5,815 bases of DNA. Origin: Acidobacteria bacterium 37-71-11. Its GTDB lineage: Bacteria; Acidobacteriota; Thermoanaerobaculia; Thermoanaerobaculales; Thermoanaerobaculaceae. The notes beneath the pieces were generated by a model that was not told the DNA's origin, did no database searches, and saw only the letters and a list, made by a program, of their open reading frames with translations. Location of the stretch: the NCBI GenBank assembly GCA_002279285.1, contig NCBR01000164.1, positions 1 to 5,815 on the forward strand, in the 5' to 3' direction. Below are positions 1-5,780 of the stretch, in pieces. The stretch's first letter is position 1; every line of letters begins with the position of its first letter. The position numbers and the translations under genes were made by a program.

Positions 1-888
1 GGGCGGGGCCTCGTCGAGTCGCTCGAGGTCTCGAGCCGCCTCGGCGGGCTGGGGCTTCCCCTGGGCCTCGTGCGTCCGGCGCGGGAGCTGCCGGCGCTGC
101 CGCGCGACCGGGTCGTCGTGGTGGCGACGGGATCGCAGGGGGAGCCGGGCTCCGCGTTCTCCCGCCTCGCCGTGGACCTCCTCCCCGGCCTGCGCCTGCG
201 CCCCGGCGACACCGTGCTGCACGCGGCCCGCGTCATCCCAGGGAACGAGCGCCGCCTCGCGCTGCTCTTCGACCACTGCGTCCGCCGCGGCGCGCGGGTG
301 GTGACGGCCGCGGAGGCGCCGATCCACGCCTCGGGCCACCCGCACCGCGCCGAGCTTGCGCGCCTGCTCGACCTCGTGCGGCCGAGCCGCGTGATCCCCG
401 TGCACGGCCGCCGCCGCCACCTCGAGGCCGTGGCCGAGCTGGCGCGGGCTCGAGGGATCGCCACCCTGGTCGTGGAGAACGGCGAGGAGGTGGCGTGGGG
501 GTGCGCGGGCGCGAGCGTCACCGGCGAGCTGCGCCAGGTCGGGCGCATCCTCCTCGACGACGTCGGCGAGGAGGTCCTCGACCCCGCGATCCTGCGGCAC
601 CGGCGCTCGCTGGCGCGCGAGGGGCTGGTGGTGGCGGTGCTGCCGTGCTCGCGCGCCGGACAAGAGGGGTTCGGCGAGGTGCAGATCCACGTCTCCGGGA
701 TGCCGGTGCGCGCCGGGCTCGTGGACCACCTCGCGGCGGGGCTCGCCGGGGAGATCGGACGGGCCGGGATCTTGGCGCGCCGCGACCCGGAATGGCTGCG
801 CAGTACAATGACGCGGTGGCTTCGAAGTGAGGTGCGCCGGCGCACGCGCCGCCGTCCGGTGGTGGTGGCGCTGGTCGTGGAGCTCTAA
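1..888 (+). CDS. rnj: Ribonuclease J, C-terminal half (5' end outside window)
   Basis: Metallo-beta-lactamase/beta-CASP ribonuclease with 5'-to-3' exonuclease and endonuclease activity in cytoplasmic RNA maturation and decay. The reading frame is open from base 1, so the gene starts upstream; 295 residues are present. Visible landmarks are the beta-CASP motif ATGSQGEP (fragment residues 42-49), HASGH (109-113), IPVHG with a metal-ligand histidine (H135), and a C-terminal domain ending RRPVVVALVVEL. The H113-H135 spacing of 22 equals that of B. subtilis RNase J1 H368-H390. About 255 residues, including the HxHxDH metal site, are therefore missing to the left. An oddity is that the usual HGE(Y/F)R after the second histidine reads HGRRR. 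The stop TAA at 886-888 directly precedes the uppP start. The GTG at base 70 is internal and not a start. The family call is firm; activity cannot be judged without the N-terminal half. Confidence 0.93.
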   Translation, partial: GRGLVESLEVSSRLGGLGLPLGLVRPARELPALPRDRVVVVATGSQGEPGSAFSRLAVDLLPGLRLRPGDTVLHAARVIPGNERRLALLFDHCVRRGARVVTAAEAPIHASGHPHRAELARLLDLVRPSRVIPVHGRRRHLEAVAELARARGIATLVVENGEEVAWGCAGASVTGELRQVGRILLDDVGEEVLDPAILRHRRSLAREGLVVAVLPCSRAGQEGFGEVQIHVSGMPVRAGLVDHLAAGLAGEIGRAGILARRDPEWLRSTMTRWLRSEVRRRTRRRPVVVALVVEL

Positions 889-1677
889 ATGACCATGGTG
901 GATGCGGTCGTGCTTGGGGTCGTGCAGGGACTCACCGAGTTCCTGCCGATCTCGTCGCGCGGGCACCTCGCCCTGGTGCAGTCGCTCATGCCCGGCTTTT
1001 CGCAACCCGGGCTCGTCTTCGACGTGGCGCTTCACCTCGGCACGGTGCTCGCGATCGTGGCGCTGGAGTGGCGCCGGCTGGTGGAGGTCGTGCGCCATCG
1101 GTACCTGGTGCGGCTGGGCGCGCAGCTGGTCCTCGCGATGGCGATGACCTCGGTGCTGGCGCTGCCGCTGCGGCACTGGGCCGAGGACTCGATCCGCTAC
1201 CCGTTGCTGATCGCGGCCGGGTTCACGGTGACCGCGCTGTTCCTCATCGCCGTGCGCAACGCTGCCGGCCGGATCGAGGGGCCGGGGATGACCTGGTGGG
1301 CCTCGGCGGTGGTGGGGTTCGCGCAGGGTGTGGTCGTGCTGTTGCCGGGGATGTCGCGCTCCGGGACGACGATCTGCACCGGGCTGGCGTGCGGTCTCGA
1401 GCGGCGCTGGGCCGCCGACTTCTCGTTCCTGCTGTCGGTCCCCACGATCCTGGGGGCCGCCGTGGTCGAGGGCTGGATGCACCGGACGGAGATCGCGGCG
1501 GCGCGTGGCTTCGCCGGGCCGGCCGTCGTGGGCGCCCTGACCGCCGCGGTGGTCGGGTTCGCCTGTCTCTTGTTGGTGCGTTCCCTCGTGGAGCGCGGGC
1601 GGTTGTACCTGTTTGCCTGGTACCTGCTGCCGCTCGCGGCGCTGACCGTCGTCTTCGCCAAGATGGGCGTCTGGTAA
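889..1677 (+). CDS. uppP: Undecaprenyl-diphosphatase UppP (BacA family)
   Basis: Integral membrane phosphatase that converts undecaprenyl diphosphate to the monophosphate. It recycles the lipid carrier for peptidoglycan and other wall polymers, and overproduction is known to give bacitracin resistance. At 262 residues it has normal family length (about 265-275) and is hydrophobic throughout. The first signature QGLTEFLPISSRGH spans residues 13-26, with E17 and H26 matching catalytic positions of E. coli UppP. The second, LPGMSRSGTTI, spans 152-162, with R157 as the conserved arginine. The signature usually reads SSTGH or SSSGH, so R24 is a deviation. The start ATG 889 follows the RNase J stop with no gap and has GGAG at 879-882 six bases upstream. 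The in-frame ATG at 895 would lie 12 bases from it and is less likely. The gene overlaps ftsK by one base (TAATG). Confidence 0.95.
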   Translation: MTMVDAVVLGVVQGLTEFLPISSRGHLALVQSLMPGFSQPGLVFDVALHLGTVLAIVALEWRRLVEVVRHRYLVRLGAQLVLAMAMTSVLALPLRHWAEDSIRYPLLIAAGFTVTALFLIAVRNAAGRIEGPGMTWWASAVVGFAQGVVVLLPGMSRSGTTICTGLACGLERRWAADFSFLLSVPTILGAAVVEGWMHRTEIAAARGFAGPAVVGALTAAVVGFACLLLVRSLVERGRLYLFAWYLLPLAALTVVFAKMGVW

Positions 1678-4055
1678 TGGCGCGCAGCCGGGAGGAGATC
1701 ACCCGCGAGGTCGCCGGCTACCTGCTCGGGCTCATGGGCGTGCTCGTGCTCCTCGCGGCCGTGACCTACCACCCGCTCGACCCCTCGCTGTTCGCGGCGG
1801 GAAGCGACGTCGTCCACAACCTCCTCTCGTGGGGCGGGGCGGCGATCGCCGGGATCGTGGTCGGCCTGCTGGGCGCGCTCGCGCCCGCCGTGCCGGTGAT
1901 GATGATGGTGATCGGGTGGCGCTGGCTGCACGGACGTGAGCTCGAGTCCCCGGCCGTCGTGGGGACCGCCTGGACGGTGGCCGTCGTCGGCGGCGACGGC
2001 CTGCTCGCCGCGCTCGTGGGACGCACGGGCTACCGCGGCGGCGAGCTGGAGTGGGGGGGCGAGGTCGGACGCCTCGTCGCCCTCGGGCTCAAGGGGTCGC
2101 TTGGGCCGGTAGGGGCGCTCGTGCTGTGCGCCGGGGCGGTCCTGGCGGGGGTGGTGTTCGGCGTGCGGGGTTCGCTCGTGCAGGTGTTCGCCGGGTTCGG
2201 CGGCCTGATGACCCACAAGCGCTCCGAGATGGCGGCGCGGTGGGCGCGCAGGCGCGACGACCGGCAACGCGGGGAGATGAGGAAGACGCTGCTGCGCCGC
2301 CATCAGGAGCGCCACCCGGGAGCGCCGCGGCCGCCGCTGGTGGCCCGCGAGCGGTTCGGGGAGGCACGCTTCGGCATCCGTCGCCTGCGCCACGTGGCGG
2401 TCGTGAGCGATGAACCGGCGCCGCAAACCTCCAGGTCCCGGTCCCGCGGCAGCACCGAGGAGTCCGAGGGCCGCGCGCCCGCGCCGCGGTCGCCGCGCCC
2501 GGCGACGCGCCGGGTCGAAGCGATGCCGGTGCAGGAGGCGTTCGACTTCCCCGAGGCTCCGATCTCGCCGCTGCCGGAGAAGACCATGTTGGCGCTCCCT
2601 CCGCCGGCGCCCGAGCTCGACCCGAAGCAACTCGCCACGATGCGGGAGCACGTCGAGGCCAAGTGCCAGGAGTTCCGGGTGGACGGCACGGTCGAGGACG
2701 TGCTGCCGGGGCCGGTCATCACCACCTACGAGTTCCGTCCTGCGGCGGGGGTCAAGTACGCGCAGGTTGTGCGCCTCGAGGAGGACCTCGCCCTCGGGCT
2801 GCAGGTCGAGGCGGTGCGGATCGAGCGCATACCGGGCAAGGCAACGGTGGGGATCGAGGTGCCCAACCCCGAGCGCCACACCATCGTGCTGCGCGAGATC
2901 ATCGAGTCCTCGAAGTTCGTCCACTCCGCCTCGCCGCTCACGCTGGCCCTGGGCAAGGACATCCACGGGCGGCCGTTCGTCGCCGACATGCAGCGCATGC
3001 CGCACCTCCTGATCGGCGGCTTCACCGGCTCCGGCAAGAGCGTGGGCATCAACGCCATGATCATGTCGATCCTGTTCAAGGCGACGCCCAACGACGTGCG
3101 CTTCATCCTGATCGACCCCAAGCAGGTGGAACTGGGGATGTACGAGAAGCTGCCGCACCTGCTGACGCCGATCATCTCGGACCCCAAGGAAGCCGCGCGC
3201 GCCCTGCGTTGGGCGGTGCGCCAGATGCGCGAGCGCTACGCCCTGCTTGCCGCCTGCAAGGTGCGCAACCTCACCCAGTACAACGCGCTGCTCGGCGACA
3301 CCGAGGCGCGCAAGGTCGCCGCCGAGAGCGCCGGCACGGTGGAGCTGCAGCCGCTGCCGTTCATCGTGATCATCATCGACGAGCTCGCCGACCTCATGAT
3401 GACCTGCGCCAGCGAGGTCGAGGACTCGATCGGCCACCTGTCGCAGATGGCGCGCGCGGTCGGCATCCATCTGCTGTTCGCGACCCAACGCCCGAGCGTG
3501 GACATCGTGACCGGGGTGATCAAGGCCAACTTCCCCTGCCGCATCGCGTACAAGGTGCGGACGCGGTTCGACTCCCGGACGATCCTCGACACCGAAGGCG
3601 CCGAGTGCCTGCTCGGGATGGGCGACATGCTCTACCTGGCGGCCGGCACGTCGCGGCCCGTCCGCCTCCACGGCTGCCTGGTGCGCGAGGACGAGATCCT
3701 GACCGTGCTCAAGCACCTGCGCCGCCTCGGAAAGCCCGAGTTCGATCCGGCCGTGCTCTCGGAGCCGGAGCCGGGGGCCGGGTTCGGCGGCGAGACGGAG
3801 TGGGACGACCCGATGTACGACCAGGCGGCTCGCCTGGTCATCGGCTCGCGCAAGGCCTCGGCCTCGTACATCCAGCGCAAGATGCGCCTGGGGTACGCGC
3901 GCTCGGCTCGACTTCTCGATATGATGGAGCAGCAGGGTCTCGTCGGGCCTTCGCAGGGATCGCGCGGGCGGGAGGTCTTGGTGCCGCCCGAGTACTTCGG
4001 CGAGGTGGATGCGACACAACTGGACGGCGGCGGGGAGGCGACCACCGATGATTGA
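1677..4055 (+). CDS. ftsK: DNA translocase FtsK/SpoIIIE
   Basis: Septum-anchored hexameric ATPase that pumps chromosomal DNA and, in known systems, activates XerCD at dif during division. The protein has 792 residues, close to SpoIIIE and much shorter than E. coli FtsK. Residues 13-30, about 52-82, 95-114 and 143-163 are four probable membrane segments. An Arg-rich then Pro/Ser-rich linker covers about 181-315, and the alpha domain about 318-430 includes VLPGPVITTYEF and IPGKATVGIEVPNP. The motor has Walker A GFTGSGKS (448-455), Walker B FIVIIIDELADLM (562-574), ATQRPSVDIVTGVIKAN (602-618) and FDSRTILD (631-638). The C-terminal winged-helix gamma domain (about 708-770) contains YIQRKMRLGYARSARLLDMME, so KOPS-guided loading is expected. 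The Walker A residue usually A or T is F449. The start is the ATG overlapping the uppP stop; an open extension back to about 1068 lies inside uppP and is a high-GC artefact. It overlaps the next gene by 8 bases. Confidence 0.95.
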   Translation: MARSREEITREVAGYLLGLMGVLVLLAAVTYHPLDPSLFAAGSDVVHNLLSWGGAAIAGIVVGLLGALAPAVPVMMMVIGWRWLHGRELESPAVVGTAWTVAVVGGDGLLAALVGRTGYRGGELEWGGEVGRLVALGLKGSLGPVGALVLCAGAVLAGVVFGVRGSLVQVFAGFGGLMTHKRSEMAARWARRRDDRQRGEMRKTLLRRHQERHPGAPRPPLVARERFGEARFGIRRLRHVAVVSDEPAPQTSRSRSRGSTEESEGRAPAPRSPRPATRRVEAMPVQEAFDFPEAPISPLPEKTMLALPPPAPELDPKQLATMREHVEAKCQEFRVDGTVEDVLPGPVITTYEFRPAAGVKYAQVVRLEEDLALGLQVEAVRIERIPGKATVGIEVPNPERHTIVLREIIESSKFVHSASPLTLALGKDIHGRPFVADMQRMPHLLIGGFTGSGKSVGINAMIMSILFKATPNDVRFILIDPKQVELGMYEKLPHLLTPIISDPKEAARALRWAVRQMRERYALLAACKVRNLTQYNALLGDTEARKVAAESAGTVELQPLPFIVIIIDELADLMMTCASEVEDSIGHLSQMARAVGIHLLFATQRPSVDIVTGVIKANFPCRIAYKVRTRFDSRTILDTEGAECLLGMGDMLYLAAGTSRPVRLHGCLVREDEILTVLKHLRRLGKPEFDPAVLSEPEPGAGFGGETEWDDPMYDQAARLVIGSRKASASYIQRKMRLGYARSARLLDMMEQQGLVGPSQGSRGREVLVPPEYFGEVDATQLDGGGEATTDD
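4032..4038 (+). promoter_or_regulatory. Ribosome binding site for the 99-residue protein
   Basis: GGGGAGG lies inside the last codons of ftsK, nine bases before ATG 4048. It decides that start over the in-frame ATG at 4009, which has no comparable site and would force a longer overlap with ftsK. Confidence 0.7.
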
Positions 4056-4347
4056 GCTCTCGACGCAAATGGTGATCTACCTGGTGACGGCGGCCGGGAT
4101 CCTGCTGCTGCTCTTAATCGTGAGTCTCCTGTCGCGGCCGCGGGTCTTCACCCAGTACCTGGAGGCGATGACCGGGATCAAGCTCTCCGCCCGCGACGTC
4201 GCCCGCGTCTACAAGCAGCGCGGCAAGGCGGGCGTGCGCGACATGTTCCTCGAGCTGATCATCCGCGAGGACCTCAAGAGCGGCACGCGCATCACCCCCG
4301 ACTCGGCGCCGGACACCGAACTGCTCGTGCCGGAGCCGAAGAGGTGA
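4048..4347 (+). CDS. Small single-pass membrane protein of unknown function
   Basis: I do not recognise this family. The 99-residue product has a strongly hydrophobic segment at residues 9-28 (YLVTAAGILLLLLIVSLL at its core), followed by SRPR, which suggests a signal anchor with the rest in the cytoplasm by the positive-inside rule. Residues about 33-75 look like a folded helical domain: the segment FTQYLEAMTGIKLSARDVAR leads into a basic stretch (KQRGKAG) and an acidic-hydrophobic helix (FLELIIREDL). The tail (about 76-99) is polar and Pro/Glu-rich. It overlaps ftsK by 8 bases and the following decarboxylase subunit by 4 (GTGA), so its translation is probably coupled to both. A role with FtsK at the septum or as a membrane tether for the decarboxylase is possible but purely inferred. 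It is believed real because of the good ribosome site, tight packing and protein-like composition. Confidence 0.85.
   Translation: MIELSTQMVIYLVTAAGILLLLLIVSLLSRPRVFTQYLEAMTGIKLSARDVARVYKQRGKAGVRDMFLELIIREDLKSGTRITPDSAPDTELLVPEPKR
4332..4335 (+). promoter_or_regulatory. Ribosome binding site for the decarboxylase alpha subunit
   Basis: GGAG at eight bases before the GTG start at 4344, within the end of the preceding gene. It supports a GTG start in the GTGA stop/start overlap rather than any downstream codon. Confidence 0.55.
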
Positions 4348-4829
4348 GCGCCTCGCGCCGGCTCGACGCTCTGCTCGTCGCCGGCGTCGGCTTCGTCGCC
4401 GGGGTACCGTGCTCGTACCTGAAGACGTTCTTCGCGGGGTGCCGGGAACTGCCGCTGTCCTCGTTCCTCCCTGCCGTGCGCGAGGACCACGCCGTGGCGG
4501 CGTGCGCCGGCGCCTGGCTCGGCGGGACGCGAGCCGCCGCCGCGATGCAGAACTCGGGCCTGGGCTACTGCCTCGAGGTCCTCACCTCGCTGCACCTGAT
4601 GTACGGGGTCCCGCTGCCGATGGTGGTCTCCGACCGGGGGGATCCGAGCGATTTCGAGGAACACCGCATCCTCGGCCAGCGGACCCGCCGGCTGCTCGAT
4701 CTCTTCGAGATCCCCTGGGCCGAGGCGCGGCCCGGCGCGGAGGGTGACGACGCGCACTGGCTCGTCACTGTTTCCGAGCGCAAGCGCCGTCCGGCCGTGC
4801 TGCTGGTCGGCAAGGGGGTGGACTTGTGA
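4344..4829 (+). CDS. comD: Thiamine-diphosphate decarboxylase alpha subunit, sulfopyruvate decarboxylase ComD-like (PYR domain)
   Basis: The 161-residue protein is the pyrimidine-binding half of a two-subunit thiamine-diphosphate decarboxylase. Landmarks are GVPCSYLK (residues 20-27), the REDHAVAACAGAWLGG segment (46-61) with E47 as the probable cofactor-activating glutamate, MQNSGLGYCLEVLTSLH (68-84), and VPLPMVVSDRGDPSDFEEHR (89-108). These match sulfopyruvate decarboxylase alpha (ComD) and the N-terminal half of phosphonopyruvate decarboxylase, and the length resembles stand-alone methanogen ComD. Known reactions are sulfopyruvate to sulfoacetaldehyde and phosphonopyruvate to phosphonoacetaldehyde, each with loss of CO2. 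The sequence does not tell which applies; the symbol marks the family, not a proven substrate, and is unrelated to competence ComD. No PEP mutase, phosphosulfolactate synthase or aminotransferase is in view. The start is GTG 4344, overlapping the previous stop by four bases; the beta gene overlaps its end by four. Confidence 0.82.
   Translation: MSASRRLDALLVAGVGFVAGVPCSYLKTFFAGCRELPLSSFLPAVREDHAVAACAGAWLGGTRAAAAMQNSGLGYCLEVLTSLHLMYGVPLPMVVSDRGDPSDFEEHRILGQRTRRLLDLFEIPWAEARPGAEGDDAHWLVTVSERKRRPAVLLVGKGVDL
4812..4818 (+). promoter_or_regulatory. Ribosome binding site for the decarboxylase beta subunit
   Basis: AAGGGGG lies seven bases before GTG 4826, inside the final codons of the alpha gene. 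It supports the GTG start in the GTGA overlap and coupled, roughly equimolar production of the two subunits. Confidence 0.6.
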
Positions 4830-5395
4830 CCCGCGCCGAGGCCGTCGCCCTGGTGTTGCCGCTCCTCGCGGACGACGACATCGTTGTCGCCGCCGACGGT
4901 GCGATCTCGCGCGAGGCGTACCGCGCCTGCGACCGGCCGCGGACGTTCTACATGCTGGGTTCCATGGGCCAGGTCGCCTCGATCGCGCTCGGCCTCGCGA
5001 TGACCCGGATGGAAAGGGTCGTTGCCCTCGACGGCGACGGCAACCTGCTCATGGGGTTCGGCGGCCTCGCCCTCGTCGGCGGGCTGCAGCCCGCCAACCT
5101 CTACCACCTCGTGCTCGACAACGGCTGCTACGCCACCACCGGCGGCCAGCCGGCGGTCTCACAGAACGTGGATCTCGCCGCCGTCGCAGCCAGCGCCGGC
5201 TACCGTTGGGCGCGTCGCTGTTTCTCCGCTGAGCATGCAGCCGAGGCGATGGATGCGTGGCTGGCGGCGCCGGGTCCGGCGCTGCTCGACCTTGCGGTGG
5301 ACGCCTCCGACGCCGATCCGGCACCGAGGGTCCCGATGACGCCGCCGGAGATGGCCCAGCGAATGCGGGCGGCGCTCGCAGCCGATCCCGAATAG
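4826..5395 (+). CDS. comE: Thiamine-diphosphate decarboxylase beta subunit, sulfopyruvate decarboxylase ComE-like (PP domain)
   Basis: The 189-residue protein is the diphosphate-binding half of the enzyme and the partner of the upstream alpha subunit. Landmarks are DIVVAADGAISREAY (residues 18-32), FYMLGSMGQVASIALGLAM (41-59), and the cofactor/metal motif starting GDGNLLMGFGGLA (70-82) and closing with LDNGCYATTGGQP (97-109). D71 and N99 are the expected Mg-diphosphate contacts. The order and spacing match methanogen ComE and the C-terminal half of phosphonopyruvate decarboxylase. Both halves carry their key residues, so an active enzyme with shared sites at the alpha-beta interface is expected. 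It starts at GTG 4826, overlapping the alpha stop by four bases, and ends at TAG 5393-5395, immediately before a hairpin. It is the last gene of the operon within the window. The substrate is unresolved, as for the alpha subunit; a general 2-oxoacid decarboxylase is less likely given the FYMLGSMG and DNGCYATTGG signatures. Confidence 0.85.
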   Translation: MTRAEAVALVLPLLADDDIVVAADGAISREAYRACDRPRTFYMLGSMGQVASIALGLAMTRMERVVALDGDGNLLMGFGGLALVGGLQPANLYHLVLDNGCYATTGGQPAVSQNVDLAAVAASAGYRWARRCFSAEHAAEAMDAWLAAPGPALLDLAVDASDADPAPRVPMTPPEMAQRMRAALAADPE

Positions 5396-5442
5396 GCGCC
5401 GCCGGGGGGCGGCGCTGGCGGCGGACCACAATGCCAGCGTCG
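5396..5442 (+). terminator. Overlapping hairpins after the operon; possible terminator or 3'-end stabiliser
   Basis: Directly after the TAG stop, GCGCCGCC (5396-5403) pairs perfectly with GGCGGCGC (5408-5415) around a GGGG loop. A second stem pairs 5410-5419 with 5433-5442 (10 pairs, one of them G-U, 13-base loop). The two share bases 5410-5415 and cannot form together. No T-run follows at once; the nearest T-rich stretch is 5458-5471. This is therefore not a textbook intrinsic terminator. It could be a Rho-independent variant, a barrier to 3' exonucleases, or a processing site. Confidence 0.45.
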
Positions 5443-5511
5443 GTCCCGCGGGTGGCCTGTTTTGTCTTCTTCACTGCGTGAGGCCTTTTCTTATGCCCCG
5501 CGGGCTCCGGC

Positions 5512-5553
5512 CGGGTCGCTCGGGCGGCGCATCGAGCGCCGCCCTCCGACCCG
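5512..5553. repeat. Long imperfect hairpin 1 (16 pairs)
   Basis: CGGGTCG (5512-5518) pairs with CGACCCG (5547-5553), and GGGCGGCGC (5522-5530) pairs with GCGCCGCCC (5536-5544). The blocks are separated by a small internal loop (three bases against two) and capped by ATCGA. All 16 pairs are Watson-Crick. No T-run follows on the plus strand, so a terminator is unlikely; a REP-like element or RNA stem is more plausible. Confidence 0.6.
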
Positions 5554-5584
5554 CCTCCGCGTGCGACCGAGCTGGCCAGATCGA

Positions 5585-5638
5585 CGGGTGGAGCCTCGCC
5601 GTTTCCTTCGCTTCGCTCAGGACCGGCGTTTCCACCCG
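5585..5638. repeat. Long imperfect hairpin 2 with CTTCGCTTCGCTCAGG apex
   Basis: CGGGTGGA (5585-5592) pairs with TCCACCCG (5631-5638), CGCCG (5597-5601) with CGGCG (5624-5628), and TCCT (5604-5607) with AGGA (5619-5622). This makes 17 pairs in three blocks separated by small bulges. The apex, read on the minus strand as CCTGAGCGAAGCGAAGG, resembles a motif I recall from dispersed intergenic repeats in many GC-rich environmental genomes; I cannot verify this here. Confidence 0.55.
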
Positions 5639-5678
5639 CCGCTCTGGCCGCTCGGGACCCGCACGCTCCGGCGCCATC

Positions 5679-5706
5679 GGCCTACGCCCGCTGGGCGGTC
5701 TTGGCC
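5679..5706. repeat. Small inverted repeat
   Basis: CGCCC (5685-5689) pairs with GGGCG (5693-5697) around a three-base loop, with an outer GGCC/GGCC pairing (5679-5682 with 5703-5706). It is short and in very GC-rich DNA, so chance formation is possible. Confidence 0.3.
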
Positions 5707-5763
5707 ACCACCCCCGCGCCAGGCGGAGACCCTGCCGTCGGCTCTGGGTCGTGTCAGGCATTT

Positions 5764-5780
5764 GGTCCTTGAGCAGGACC
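5764..5780. repeat. Small perfect hairpin near window end
   Basis: GGTCCT (5764-5769) pairs with AGGACC (5775-5780) around TGAGC. It might belong to the leader of a gene beyond the window or to the same repeat cluster; nothing decides between these. Confidence 0.35.

Noticed and set aside
70..72. GTG as the start of a 272-residue gene
   Set aside because: The frame is open to base 1 and the upstream residues (GRGLVESLEVSSRLGGLG) align with the RNase J region before the TGSQGEP motif. The gene is simply cut by the window edge.
1068..1676. Upstream in-frame extension of ftsK
   Set aside because: It lies wholly within uppP, has Arg/Gly-rich composition unlike a protein, and the family N-terminus fits ATG 1677, which overlaps the uppP stop.
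1197..4019. A 940-residue open frame on the minus strand, antisense to uppP and ftsK
   Set aside because: Its translation is His/Arg/Ala-rich with no domain, and it lies opposite two well-identified genes. Very GC-rich codon use removes stop codons from the shadow frame.
4009..4047. Earlier ATG start for the 99-residue protein
   Set aside because: It lacks a ribosome site and would deepen the overlap with ftsK, whereas ATG 4048 has GGGGAGG nine bases upstream.
4344..5395. Reading the pair as part of a phosphonate antibiotic or coenzyme M cluster
   Set aside because: No PEP mutase, aminotransferase, phosphosulfolactate synthase or transporter gene is in the window, so a dedicated cluster cannot be claimed.
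5462..5494. Possible sigma-70-type promoter (TTGTCT ... TCTTAT)
   Set aside because: The spacer would be 21 bases, too long, and no gene start follows. The AT-rich bases are better read as pyrimidine runs after the operon end.
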